Below the pieces are notes generated by a model, which saw only the letters and a list, made by a program, of their open reading frames with translations, did not search any database and had not been told where the DNA came from. From the NCBI RefSeq assembly GCF_003996985.1, contig NZ_RJJX01000007.1:62001-126000 (forward strand): DNA of 64,000 nt. Reading direction: 5' to 3'. This DNA comes from Ancylomarina longa (GTDB lineage Bacteria; Bacteroidota; Bacteroidia; Bacteroidales; Marinifilaceae). Position numbers and translations under genes: made by a program. Of the stretch, positions 35,649-45,076 are shown piece after piece (the stretch's first letter is position 1; each line of letters starts with the position of its first letter).

Positions 35649-37706
35649 TTATTTTTCAATTCGGATTCTAGCATCTACAGCAACCACAGCATCTTTATTT
35701 CCAAGTAATGGATTCAAATCCATTTCAAAGATCTCTGGTGCAACTTTCATAAGTGCCGCAACTCTAGTGATAGCATCAGCAAATTTATCTTCATTTACTG
35801 GATCTTGCCCACGCACACCCTTAATTATTCCATAAGATTTTAAACTATGAATCATTTCTACAGCTTCTTCGTTAGCAATTGGAGCCAAAGCCGCTTGCAC
35901 ATCTTTCAAAACTTCTATAAAAATCCCTCCCAGACCACACAATACCATATGGCCAAATTTATCTTCTCTTTTAGCACCTATAAACACCTCTGTACCACTA
36001 TGCTGCGAACACATCAAAACTGCGTATGTATCCTTGATTTTCATTAAACGATCAAATTCTGAAATTACTGTTTCTTCATTCATCACATTTAATACAACTC
36101 CACCTACATCCGACTTATGAATTGGACCAACCACTTTCATAACTAACGGATAACCAATTTCTTTTGCAAGAACCTTAGCTGCTCCTAATGTATCAACGAT
36201 ACCTTCTTTTGATCTATCTATTCCTGCCGAATCTAAAAGCATATGAATCTTTTCAGGCGCCAAATAACCATTTTCTGATTCATCGATTACTCTTCGGATG
36301 GTTTTCATATCCATTTCAGGCAAATCTATCTTTTCTGATTGAGGTTTAGGAGTATTATACACTTTAGAAAGTGCGTTTCCAAAAACCACTTCATCTGGAA
36401 AATTAATTCGCCCTTTTGCCAAAAAATGTTCTATTTCATCTTTCACATTCACCACAGAAGGTAAAATAGGATAGATTGGTTTCCTGCAAACTTTCATTTT
36501 TTCGTCAAGCAAATCATAAACATCGTAAACAGGGAATAATCCAGGACTTCCAAAGATTACTGCCATAGCATCTATATCCTCGAAATCGTTCTCACATGCA
36601 TCAATAATATCACCAAGTTGCTCTGCTGTTCCAGTAGCTAAAAAATCAATTGGATTCGCCACCGATGAGCCATCATATAATTTAGCCAATAAGGAATTTG
36701 CCTTTTCCCCATCGATATGAGGAACATCCAGACCATTATTTGAAAGTGCATCAGTAAGCATAACAGCAGGACCACCTGCATGTGTAATCACAGCAATATT
36801 TTTCCCTTTAAGTTCGGGATGCATAAACACAGAAGCGACTGTAGCCAACTCATCTCGTCCATAACATCTTACAATGCCAGCCTTTTTAAACAAAGCATCT
36901 ACAGCAACATCAGAACTTGCCAGTGCACCGGTATGGGAAGATGCAGCGCGACTTCCAGCTTCTGACCCACCAGATTTGACCGCAGCAATTTTACAGCCTT
37001 TACGTATTAAAGAAGCGGCATGTTTTAATAACATTTCCGGTTTATCAATATTTTCGATATACAAAAGCTTTACCTTGCTACTGGTTTTCGGATCGAAACT
37101 TTCATCTAAATATTTCAATATTTCCTCTACCCCCATTTGAGCAGAGTTGCCAACCGAATATACACTTGAAAATGATAGTCCTTTTGGCACTCCTGATTCC
37201 ATAATAAAAACAGCAGTAGCCCCTGATCCTGAAATAAAATCACATCCTTTTGGATCCAAACTTGGAATTGGAGTGGTGAATACTCCATTATAATTTGAAT
37301 TTAAAACACCTATACAATTTGGTCCTATTAAAGAACCTCCAACAGAATTAACAATATTAATAATTTCCTTTTCCAACTTGGCTCCTTCCTCATTTTCTTC
37401 GCTGAAACCAGCTGAAAGGATGATAAACGCTCGTGTATTTTTTTCCTCTGCCAATAATTGAATAGTAGAAGGACAATATTTGGCCGCAATAGCTAATATT
37501 GCCAAATCTACCTGAGGTAATTCTTTGGGATTCTTAAAAGATGCTATTCCTTGCACCTGATCCATTTTAGGATTAGCTACATATAATTTACCTTTAAAAT
37601 CTCCATCAATAAGATTTTTTAGAACTTTACCTCCTGGTTTTTGAACGTCGTCGGAACCTCCAACTACAACGATACTCTTTGGATTTAGTAACTGGGTGTT
37701 TATCAT
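35649..37706 (-). CDS. Acetate--CoA ligase (ADP-forming), fused alpha-beta subunits
   Basis: A 685-aa protein from the ATG at 37706 (MINTQLLNPKSIVVVGGSDD); a TTG eleven codons earlier is possible. The first part (about 1-450) is the CoA-binding/ligase alpha half with PNCIGVLN and the phospho-histidine loop SSHTGALASSD. The rest (about 470-685) is an ATP-grasp beta half with YPLVMKVVGPIHKSDVGGV. The enzyme converts acyl-CoA, ADP and phosphate to the free acid, CoA and ATP. In peptide-fermenting archaea it follows 2-oxoacid:ferredoxin oxidoreductases, and here such an enzyme is encoded 3.4 kb downstream. The acyl range (acetyl, isobutyryl and others) cannot be told. Confidence 0.93.
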   Translation of the reverse strand: MINTQLLNPKSIVVVGGSDDVQKPGGKVLKNLIDGDFKGKLYVANPKMDQVQGIASFKNPKELPQVDLAILAIAAKYCPSTIQLLAEEKNTRAFIILSAGFSEENEEGAKLEKEIINIVNSVGGSLIGPNCIGVLNSNYNGVFTTPIPSLDPKGCDFISGSGATAVFIMESGVPKGLSFSSVYSVGNSAQMGVEEILKYLDESFDPKTSSKVKLLYIENIDKPEMLLKHAASLIRKGCKIAAVKSGGSEAGSRAASSHTGALASSDVAVDALFKKAGIVRCYGRDELATVASVFMHPELKGKNIAVITHAGGPAVMLTDALSNNGLDVPHIDGEKANSLLAKLYDGSSVANPIDFLATGTAEQLGDIIDACENDFEDIDAMAVIFGSPGLFPVYDVYDLLDEKMKVCRKPIYPILPSVVNVKDEIEHFLAKGRINFPDEVVFGNALSKVYNTPKPQSEKIDLPEMDMKTIRRVIDESENGYLAPEKIHMLLDSAGIDRSKEGIVDTLGAAKVLAKEIGYPLVMKVVGPIHKSDVGGVVLNVMNEETVISEFDRLMKIKDTYAVLMCSQHSGTEVFIGAKREDKFGHMVLCGLGGIFIEVLKDVQAALAPIANEEAVEMIHSLKSYGIIKGVRGQDPVNEDKFADAITRVAALMKVAPEIFEMDLNPLLGNKDAVVAVDARIRIEK

Positions 37707-37970
37707 GTTTGTTGTTTTAATTTTGCTATTTTCCGACAAATATAGTAATAATCTAAACTCACCAATTCCATTTTTAAATCAAACTGTAAGTAAAATTAAT
37801 TTTATCACCTATAATTGGCAATTTAGATTTTTTCTAAGCAAATTTCATTTCAATCGATTGCAAACAATTAATTTCAGATTTTAAAGTGCAATTATCCAAT
37901 TTAGATTTACTCAAGACAAAAGCTAAATTTTTATCAGTAATTTTAAGCCGAATTAAAGCGACTATTCAAA

Positions 37971-39059
37971 ATGACTAAAAGTATTGGACAAATACTAAAA
38001 CAGGAACATTTTACCCAAAAGGACATTGTTCAATTGTTAAAATCATCGAAAGAGGATGAAAAGATTTTATTCACAAAATCATCCGAAATAAAACTAAAAT
38101 ATATTGGCAAATATGTTTATTTCAGAGGCTTAATAGAATTCTCGAACCTCTGTAAGAAGGATTGTTTGTATTGTGGAATTCGTGCTGGAAACCAAAATGT
38201 AAACCGTTACGACATAGCTAATGAACAAATTTTAAAAGCTGCAAAATTTGCTTACGACAATAAATATGGTTCTCTTGTTTTGCAATCAGGAGAGAGATCA
38301 GACAAAATTTTTGTAGATAGAATTTCGGAATTACTTAAAGAGATAAAATCCCTTAGTAATAATGAATTAGGTATTACTATCTCCCTAGGAGAACAATCAG
38401 AAGAGACCTATCAAAAATGGTTTGATTGTGGTGCCCATCGATATTTACTTAGAATTGAGTCAAGTAACAAAGAACTATACCAAAAGATACATCCTAATAA
38501 CAAGGATCACTCTTTTGAGAAGAGAATGAGTTGTCTGAAGAATCTTCAGAAAATAGGCTACCAAACCGGAACAGGTGTGATGATAGGTCTGCCTTTTCAA
38601 ACATACGAGGATTTAGCTAATGATCTTTTATTCATGAAGGAATTTGATATTGATATGGTAGGAATGGGTCCATTTATTGAACACAGCGAAACACCTTTAT
38701 ATCAATACAAGGATCAATTAATGAATTTGAATGATCGTTTCCGGCTAACATTACGAATGATTGCTGTGTTAAGAATCATGATGAAAGATATTAATATTGC
38801 ATCCGCAACAGCATTACAGGCAATCGATCCTTTAGGAAGAGAAAAAGCACTTCGAATTGGCGCAAATATAATAATGCCCAACATAACACCTACTGCAGAA
38901 AGAGCAAACTATCTTTTATATCAGAATAAACCCTGTATTGATGAAGGAGCTGATGATTGCACCAATTGTATGGAGGCAAGAATCAATATGGCAGATGGCG
39001 AAATAGGTTATAGACAATGGGGAGATTCGCTACACTTTGGTAAACGACAACAAAAGTAA
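37971..39059 (+). CDS. hydE: [FeFe]-hydrogenase H-cluster maturase HydE (radical SAM)
   Basis: A 362-aa radical SAM enzyme. The cluster motif is CKKDCLYC (CX3CX2C) near residue 61, followed by GIRAGNQNVNRY, VLQSGERSD and GTGVMIGLPFQTYEDL, all typical of HydE. A second, non-essential cluster motif CX7CX2C (CIDEGADDCTNC) is present near the C-terminus. HydE acts with HydG and HydF to build the diiron site of [FeFe] hydrogenases such as the HydA encoded at 51.5 kb. hydG lies 4.4 kb away on the other strand; no hydF is in the window. Confidence 0.95.
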   Translation: MTKSIGQILKQEHFTQKDIVQLLKSSKEDEKILFTKSSEIKLKYIGKYVYFRGLIEFSNLCKKDCLYCGIRAGNQNVNRYDIANEQILKAAKFAYDNKYGSLVLQSGERSDKIFVDRISELLKEIKSLSNNELGITISLGEQSEETYQKWFDCGAHRYLLRIESSNKELYQKIHPNNKDHSFEKRMSCLKNLQKIGYQTGTGVMIGLPFQTYEDLANDLLFMKEFDIDMVGMGPFIEHSETPLYQYKDQLMNLNDRFRLTLRMIAVLRIMMKDINIASATALQAIDPLGREKALRIGANIIMPNITPTAERANYLLYQNKPCIDEGADDCTNCMEARINMADGEIGYRQWGDSLHFGKRQQK

Positions 39060-39227
39060 CTTTGATGCCCTTTATAAATCCGTCTATTCATAAAACAATG
39101 CTAACATAACACAAATTGACAAACTCCATTAACAAAGAGATTTAGCATCTACATTTACCTTTTAAATCCTCTAAAAAAATTGTACCTTAAAAACAATTTG
39201 TAAGGTGAATTTAGAAAAAAATGGTTT

Positions 39228-42200
39228 ATGAGTAAATTGGGGTATGTGTGGTTCTGTGTTTCTTTAATTATTCTGTCCAATTTTAGTTCCATTGCTCAAC
39301 AATATAGTTTCAAAAATTATTCGCTTGAAGAGGGGCTTCCTCAGTCAGAAGTTTTCTCTCTTATTCAGGATAAGAAAGGAAATTTATGGCTTGGCACAAA
39401 TGGTGGTGGGATTTCCAGATTTAACGGACAGACTTTTGTTAATTATAACAAAAGAAATGGCTTAGCGGATAATAATATCAGGGCGCTACTTCAGGATAGT
39501 AAGGAAAATTTATGGATAGGAACCAGTATTGGAATTTCCAGTTTTAATGGGGTTTCATTTCGAAATTACAATCGGAATGATAGTCTGCCTAATGCTATCT
39601 ATTTCCAAATTGCAGAGGATCAGGAAGGAAGAATTTGGACTTTTGGTGTTAATCAAAAGTCCAGATACCTCATGTATCAAAAAAGAGGGAGATTTGTAAA
39701 TTTTCTTACAGAACATTCGGAAATAGAGGAAAACAATCAAGTCTTTGGCATTTTTATGACACATGAAGGCGAACTCTTTATTATAACTCAAAATACACTT
39801 TACTCCTTCTTCAAAAATAAACTCACCAAATCAAATTATAATAATATACCTGAATTTCAAGGGCAAATAATTGCCCCAGCACTTCAAGATACCACAAATC
39901 AATTGTGGTTTAGGAACTTTGTGCCTGGGTTTGGAACTCAAATATTCAAAATGCAAAATGGGAAACCATCCAGAATAAATTTACCAAGCTCTATTTCACC
40001 ACTTAATCTGGGAAATATCACGCTAGACTCCGATCAGAGATTATGGATCAGTATATTGGGAGCGGGTGTACTGGTAATTAACGGCAAGAAATCCGTGCTT
40101 ATTGATGAAGGTAAAGGTCTCGTTAACCCTTATGTGAATTCAATAATTGAGGATCGGGAGGGTAATATTTGGTTAACAACCAATGGAAATGGACTCATTA
40201 AATATGGCAACAACAAATTTCTTTCACTTGATTTTACAAAAACTATAGGTGGTGATATTGTTCGTGCGATCATCCAGGATTCTAAGGGAAATTATTGGTT
40301 TGCCATTGGCGGCAAAGGAGTGATTCGATACAATAAGAAAAAGCAAGATGTCTTTACCGCTCAAAATCACAGAGGATTAATCAATGTAAGAGACTTTTTG
40401 GAATTGCCAAACGGTAATATTTTAATGGCAAGCTTTAATGGATTGCTAGAATTTAATGGCATTAACTTTAAAGATGTTTCTCAAAAATATGGCTTACCAA
40501 CTGGTTCAGGAGTTTTTGACATGGAATTAAAGCATGGTGAGTTATGGATTGCTACGCAGGCAAATGGAGTAATCCATTACGATAAGAAAAATAGGAGAAC
40601 CGTGATTAATACTCAAAATAATGCACTAAAAGTTAATCGGATTACAAAGATTTTTATTGATTCCAAAAAACGAGCATGGTTTGCAAATTTCCAAGGTGTA
40701 TCTATGTATGATGGTACAAAAGTTGTTAATTATGATGAAACTAATGGACTCAACAATAAATGGGTAATGCAGGTTAGTGAAGATACCTTAGGTAGAATAT
40801 GGGTTGCAACTTTTAGTGGCGGTATTAATATATGGGATGGAAGAAAATGGACATATCTAACCTCCGAAAATGGGTTAAGTTCTGATATTGCTTATTCAAT
40901 ACTTACTGATAAAGATGGAGCTATTTGGGTGGGTGCTCAAAATGGTGTAGATCATATTAATTATAGCTCATCGGGGCAAATTACTTCAATTAAAAATTAC
41001 AATAAATTTGATGGTTTTATTGGTATTGAGAACAACGGAGCATGTAATTATATAGATTCCAAACAAAATTTATGGTTCGGAACCATCAAAGGTGCCATGA
41101 TGTTTAATCCATCTAAAGATCAAATTAATCCAAATCCACCCATTATTCAATTAACAGATATTAAACTTTTCTTTAAAAAAGTAAATTGGAGAGATGAAAA
41201 ATATAGTCAGTGTTTGTGTGGCGTAAATCCATGGTTTCCACTTCCACAGGATCTACAGCTAACTCACGACATGCATCATTTAACTTTTAAATTTGAGGCT
41301 TTAAGCTACAAAGCTCCGGAAAAAGTTAAATATCAATGGAAATTGGAAGGTTTGGATCAGAATTGGTCTCCTGTTAGCTCTAAGAAAGAAGCAACCTATT
41401 CCAGAATTCCTCCGGGAGAATACACTTTTAAGATTAAAGCCTCAAACAGCGATGGTGTATGGACTCCCAATGCATACGAATATCACTTTCTGATACTTCC
41501 GCCTTGGTATAATACTTGGTGGGCTATAAGTTTGGGTATTGTATTTGTATTCTTATCTGTCTATTTGATGGTACAAATTCGCATACGAAACATTCAGCAG
41601 AAAAAAATAGAATTAGAAGATTTGGTTGAATTGAAGACCCATAAAATCAGTTCGCAGAAATCTGAAATTGAATCACAAAACGGCGAATTGGAGAGACAGA
41701 AAGGTGAAATAGTTCGACAATCAAAACGCCTGCAAAAATCATATATGAACCTTATTCATTTAAATGATATTGGAAAAATGATAACTGCAAATTTATCTGT
41801 TGAAAAAATAATCGATGCGGTTTATGAATCGGTTAATGAATTAATGGATGCTTCTATTTTCGGAATTGGAATTTATCAGAAAGAAAAAAAATCTCTATTA
41901 TTCCCACGCATAAAAGAAGAAGGAGCAAATCTAGATTCCGTTGAATTTAAATTAGAAGACGAATCACGACTTGCAGTGTATTGCTATAATAGCAAAAAAG
42001 AGGTTTTCATTACTGATTTGGAAAACGAATACCACAAGTATATCACCAAACTCATCCCTGTGGAGAAGACAAGAACTCCTAAATCTGTAATTTACCTGCC
42101 TCTACGTGTAAAAAATAAAATTATTGGTGTAATTACAGTTCAAAGCTTTGTAAAACATGCATATCAGGAATATCATTTATCCTTACTGCAAAATATAGGT

Positions 42201-43025
42201 GTATATGCCAGCATCGCTATTGAAAATGCTCAGTCTTTCCAGAAAATTGAGTTTCAAAGCAAACGGCTGCAAAAAGCAAATAAAAATATAAGAACTCAAA
42301 AAGAAGAAATTGAACAAAAAAACACAGAACTGACGGATCTCAATCAGGAAAAAAATCATTTAATTGGCATCATTGCTCATGATTTAAAAAATCCGCTTAC
42401 ATCTACAATTTCCATCACAGAGTATTTAAAAGATAAGTTGAAGCATAATAATCATTCGGAGGATTTTGAGAATGTGAGCTTCATGCTTAACTCTCTTCAT
42501 CGAATGAATAACATGATCAGTAATATTTTGGATATAGGAATGATTGAATCAAATGCGATTCATTTACAATTAGAGAAAACAAATCTAAAGAAATTAATGG
42601 AAGTAGTAAACTTAAATTTTAAGGATCACTTAAAGAAAAAACAACTAAGCCTAAAAATTGATGCACATGATACTTATGCCTTAGTTGATCCAAATTACAT
42701 GACTCAAGTGTACGAAAACTTAATTTCAAATGCTATAAAATACTCCCCTAGCAATAAAAAAATACAGGTGAAAATATGGGAAGAAGGTGAAATAATCAGA
42801 TCAGTTGTCAGTGATCAAGGGCCAGGTATCTCTAAAGAAGAACAGAAAAAACTTTTCGGAAAATTCCAGGTTTTGAGTACAAAACCAACGGGAGGAGAAA
42901 AATCAACAGGTTTGGGTTTATCCATTGTTAAAAAATATGTAGATGCTATGAATGGTAAAGTTTGGTGTGAAAGCGAACCTGGAAATGGTGCGAACTTCTT
43001 TATAGATATTAAGAAAGCAGTATAA
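39228..43025 (+). CDS. Hybrid-type sensor histidine kinase with two-component-regulator propeller
   Basis: A 1265-aa membrane sensor. After a signal peptide (cut near SIAQ) come two seven-bladed propellers of Reg_prop repeats (W-I-G-T-x-x-G patterns such as LWLGTNGGGISRFNG) to about residue 640, a Y_Y_Y Ig-like domain (about 680-755), one membrane helix (about 763-785), a coiled coil, a GAF domain (about 855-1005) and the kinase core. His1051 lies in IAHDLKNPL, with N-box NLISNAIKY and G-boxes DQGPGIS and STGLGLSIV. Unlike Bacteroides HTCS proteins it ends after the ATPase domain, without receiver or AraC domain, and no response regulator gene adjoins it. The stimulus is unknown. Confidence 0.93.
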   Translation: MSKLGYVWFCVSLIILSNFSSIAQQYSFKNYSLEEGLPQSEVFSLIQDKKGNLWLGTNGGGISRFNGQTFVNYNKRNGLADNNIRALLQDSKENLWIGTSIGISSFNGVSFRNYNRNDSLPNAIYFQIAEDQEGRIWTFGVNQKSRYLMYQKRGRFVNFLTEHSEIEENNQVFGIFMTHEGELFIITQNTLYSFFKNKLTKSNYNNIPEFQGQIIAPALQDTTNQLWFRNFVPGFGTQIFKMQNGKPSRINLPSSISPLNLGNITLDSDQRLWISILGAGVLVINGKKSVLIDEGKGLVNPYVNSIIEDREGNIWLTTNGNGLIKYGNNKFLSLDFTKTIGGDIVRAIIQDSKGNYWFAIGGKGVIRYNKKKQDVFTAQNHRGLINVRDFLELPNGNILMASFNGLLEFNGINFKDVSQKYGLPTGSGVFDMELKHGELWIATQANGVIHYDKKNRRTVINTQNNALKVNRITKIFIDSKKRAWFANFQGVSMYDGTKVVNYDETNGLNNKWVMQVSEDTLGRIWVATFSGGINIWDGRKWTYLTSENGLSSDIAYSILTDKDGAIWVGAQNGVDHINYSSSGQITSIKNYNKFDGFIGIENNGACNYIDSKQNLWFGTIKGAMMFNPSKDQINPNPPIIQLTDIKLFFKKVNWRDEKYSQCLCGVNPWFPLPQDLQLTHDMHHLTFKFEALSYKAPEKVKYQWKLEGLDQNWSPVSSKKEATYSRIPPGEYTFKIKASNSDGVWTPNAYEYHFLILPPWYNTWWAISLGIVFVFLSVYLMVQIRIRNIQQKKIELEDLVELKTHKISSQKSEIESQNGELERQKGEIVRQSKRLQKSYMNLIHLNDIGKMITANLSVEKIIDAVYESVNELMDASIFGIGIYQKEKKSLLFPRIKEEGANLDSVEFKLEDESRLAVYCYNSKKEVFITDLENEYHKYITKLIPVEKTRTPKSVIYLPLRVKNKIIGVITVQSFVKHAYQEYHLSLLQNIGVYASIAIENAQSFQKIEFQSKRLQKANKNIRTQKEEIEQKNTELTDLNQEKNHLIGIIAHDLKNPLTSTISITEYLKDKLKHNNHSEDFENVSFMLNSLHRMNNMISNILDIGMIESNAIHLQLEKTNLKKLMEVVNLNFKDHLKKKQLSLKIDAHDTYALVDPNYMTQVYENLISNAIKYSPSNKKIQVKIWEEGEIIRSVVSDQGPGISKEEQKKLFGKFQVLSTKPTGGEKSTGLGLSIVKKYVDAMNGKVWCESEPGNGANFFIDIKKAV

Positions 43026-43048
43026 ACTATCACTAAAAATTTCAAAAG

Positions 43049-43079
43049 AAAAGCCCGATTTTAAATCGGGCTTTTTTTT
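43049..43079. terminator. Bidirectional terminator, sensor kinase / TM1266-type gene
   Basis: Stem aaaagcccgattt / aaatcgggctttt with a long T-run after it on the plus strand and A-residues before it, in the convergent gap. Confidence 0.88.
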
Positions 43080-43082
43080 CAG

Positions 43083-43346
43083 CTATGATTGAAAAAACAT
43101 ATGTTGAATTTCAACACCTTCAATCATGTAAATTTCTTTCTCAAACCGGTTCATATCCTCTTCATTTCCTACCACCTGAATAAATATCAATCCATAAGGA
43201 TAATTTTGCCGGTCTTCCACATCGTAAATTCCTAGTCTAGTCTTGATGGAATTCACATAACGAGCAAGGATTTTCTGAATACATCCATCTTCTTTTTCCT
43301 TGTCCCTAATCAGAATACCAAAGATTCGAATTGTTGAGGAAATCAT
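43083..43346 (-). CDS. TM1266-type iron-only hydrogenase system regulator
   Basis: An 87-aa ferredoxin-fold (ACT/NikR-C-like) protein beginning MISSTIRIFGILIRDKE with GIYDVEDRQNYPYGLIFIQV, the pattern of the 'iron-only hydrogenase system regulator' family named for TM1266. Such genes lie next to hydrogenase maturases, as here, 83 bp downstream of hydG on the same strand. A regulatory role is proposed for the family; the ligand is not known. There is no DNA-binding helix-turn-helix in it. Confidence 0.85.
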   Translation of the reverse strand: MISSTIRIFGILIRDKEKEDGCIQKILARYVNSIKTRLGIYDVEDRQNYPYGLIFIQVVGNEEDMNRFEKEIYMIEGVEIQHMFFQS

Positions 43347-43429
43347 AGTAAAGAATTTTGAGTAACATTACAGATTTGCAATAAGTTACAAAAAATGTGT
43401 ATCCTTAGTCAATATACAACATCAATAAT

Positions 43430-44863
43430 TTAAAAATAAAGATCCCTCTCTCCTGCTTTCACTAATTTTAAGCGATCCAATAAATCATCAATCTTCTGAA
43501 TATCCTTTAATTCTTTTATTTTCACATCAATTAACTGATATCCTTTTTCCTTAACCTCACTTGTAGCATAATCTTCAAGATACTCTGCCAAGGTTAATAT
43601 TGCATTTTGAGCACAATATCGTTTGATAAAACCAGGTACCGAAAATTCCATAAAATGTTCACCGGTTCTTCCTTTACGATAGCATGCAGTACAAAATGAT
43701 GGTAGATATTGCTTTTCAATTAACTCGTCGATAACTTCTGCTAAACTTCGGGTATCCCCAATTTCAAATTGTTCCATCTCCAAATCCTGCTTCTTTGCAG
43801 AATCCTCAGAATAACCACCTAGCTGAATATTTGTGCCTGCATCAATCTGAGAAACTCCTAATCGGATAACTTCCTCCCGAAGTTCCTGTGGTTCTCTTGC
43901 CGTAAGAATCAAACCTGTATATGGTACTGCAAGTCTTAAAATAGCAACCAAACGGACAAAATCCTCATCACTTACTTCATACTTTTCATCAATATTAGAA
44001 TCGGAAGCGGCCTTTACTCTCGGAAATGATATTGTATGCGGGCCAACATTATAGCATGCCTCGAAATGATTCACATGACGTAAAAGACCAAGAACTTCGT
44101 ACTTCCAATCATACAAACCAAAAAGTGCGCCAATACCCACATCATCTATTAAAGCTTCCTGTGCCCTATCCAAACCTGTCAAACGCCAATTAAAATCTTT
44201 CTTTTTACCACTTATATGATATTTCGCATATGCTTCCCGATGATAAGTCTCCTGAAATATCTGGTAAGTACCAATTCCAGCTTCTTTTACTTTTTTATAA
44301 CCTTCGACATCAAGTGGAGCTGCATTAATATTTACTCTTCTAATCTCCCCATTAGCTGATTTCACCTTATATACAGAACGAACAGAGTCTGCAATAAAAT
44401 CGGCATCATACATAGGGTGCTCACCATAAACCAAAATGAGTCTTTTTTGCCCGGTATCCTCCAATGCCTTCACCTCCATCTTAATTTGCTCATCAGACAA
44501 GGTAATACGATGCTGTTTTTTATTGGAAGCCCTAAACCCACAATAAGTGCAATTATTTACACATTTATTACCAATGTAGAGCGGAGCAAAAATAACGATT
44601 CTATCTCCATAAACTTTTTCCTTTAAAGTTCTGGCTCCCGCTTTAATCTCCTCGATTAATTCAGGATCTTCGGCTTTTAATAAAACTGCAGTTTCTTGAA
44701 GACTTAATCGATTTTTCGCCAATGACTTTTTAATAATTGCACGAACATTATCGGCACTTACCTGGGTATTATTTAAAATCTCCCAAATTTCCGATTCATC
44801 TATGAAAGGTTTCATTCTTTCATCCTTAATCCGATACTCCTGAGGTTTGTAAATCATTTTCAT
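43430..44863 (-). CDS. hydG: [FeFe]-hydrogenase H-cluster maturase HydG (tyrosine lyase)
   Basis: About 477 aa from the ATG at 44863 (MKMIYKPQEYRIKDERMKPFID). A GTG 16 codons earlier extends the frame but gives no family-like residues. The radical SAM motif CVNNCTYCGF lies near residue 95, and the C-terminal cluster that builds the Fe(CO)2CN synthon has CTAC ... C (CX2CX22C, in SFCTACYRKGRTGEHFM and RYCAQNA). HydG splits tyrosine to give CO and cyanide. With hydE and the TM1266-type gene it forms a maturation neighbourhood. Confidence 0.96.
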   Translation of the reverse strand: MKMIYKPQEYRIKDERMKPFIDESEIWEILNNTQVSADNVRAIIKKSLAKNRLSLQETAVLLKAEDPELIEEIKAGARTLKEKVYGDRIVIFAPLYIGNKCVNNCTYCGFRASNKKQHRITLSDEQIKMEVKALEDTGQKRLILVYGEHPMYDADFIADSVRSVYKVKSANGEIRRVNINAAPLDVEGYKKVKEAGIGTYQIFQETYHREAYAKYHISGKKKDFNWRLTGLDRAQEALIDDVGIGALFGLYDWKYEVLGLLRHVNHFEACYNVGPHTISFPRVKAASDSNIDEKYEVSDEDFVRLVAILRLAVPYTGLILTAREPQELREEVIRLGVSQIDAGTNIQLGGYSEDSAKKQDLEMEQFEIGDTRSLAEVIDELIEKQYLPSFCTACYRKGRTGEHFMEFSVPGFIKRYCAQNAILTLAEYLEDYATSEVKEKGYQLIDVKIKELKDIQKIDDLLDRLKLVKAGERDLYF

Positions 44864-45013
44864 CCTATACGCTGTATATGTCTCGGGAAAAACCAATTGC
44901 CTCAATTTCACCCGTGTAGTTTGTTAATTTTCACTTCAAAATTAATCAATATTCTTTTCAATCCTCAAAAAAATAGAGTTTAAGATCTAATATTTTCCAT
45001 TTAAGAATGAATC

Positions 45014-45048
45014 AAAAAAAAGTCCAAAACAAATATTGCTTTGGACTC
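45014..45048 (-). terminator. Terminator after the beta-barrel protein gene
   Basis: Stem agtccaaa / tttggact, with an A-run at 45014-45021 on the plus strand, 29 bp past the stop. Confidence 0.8.
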
Positions 45049-45076
45049 TTAATATCATTAGAAATTATCAGATCTT

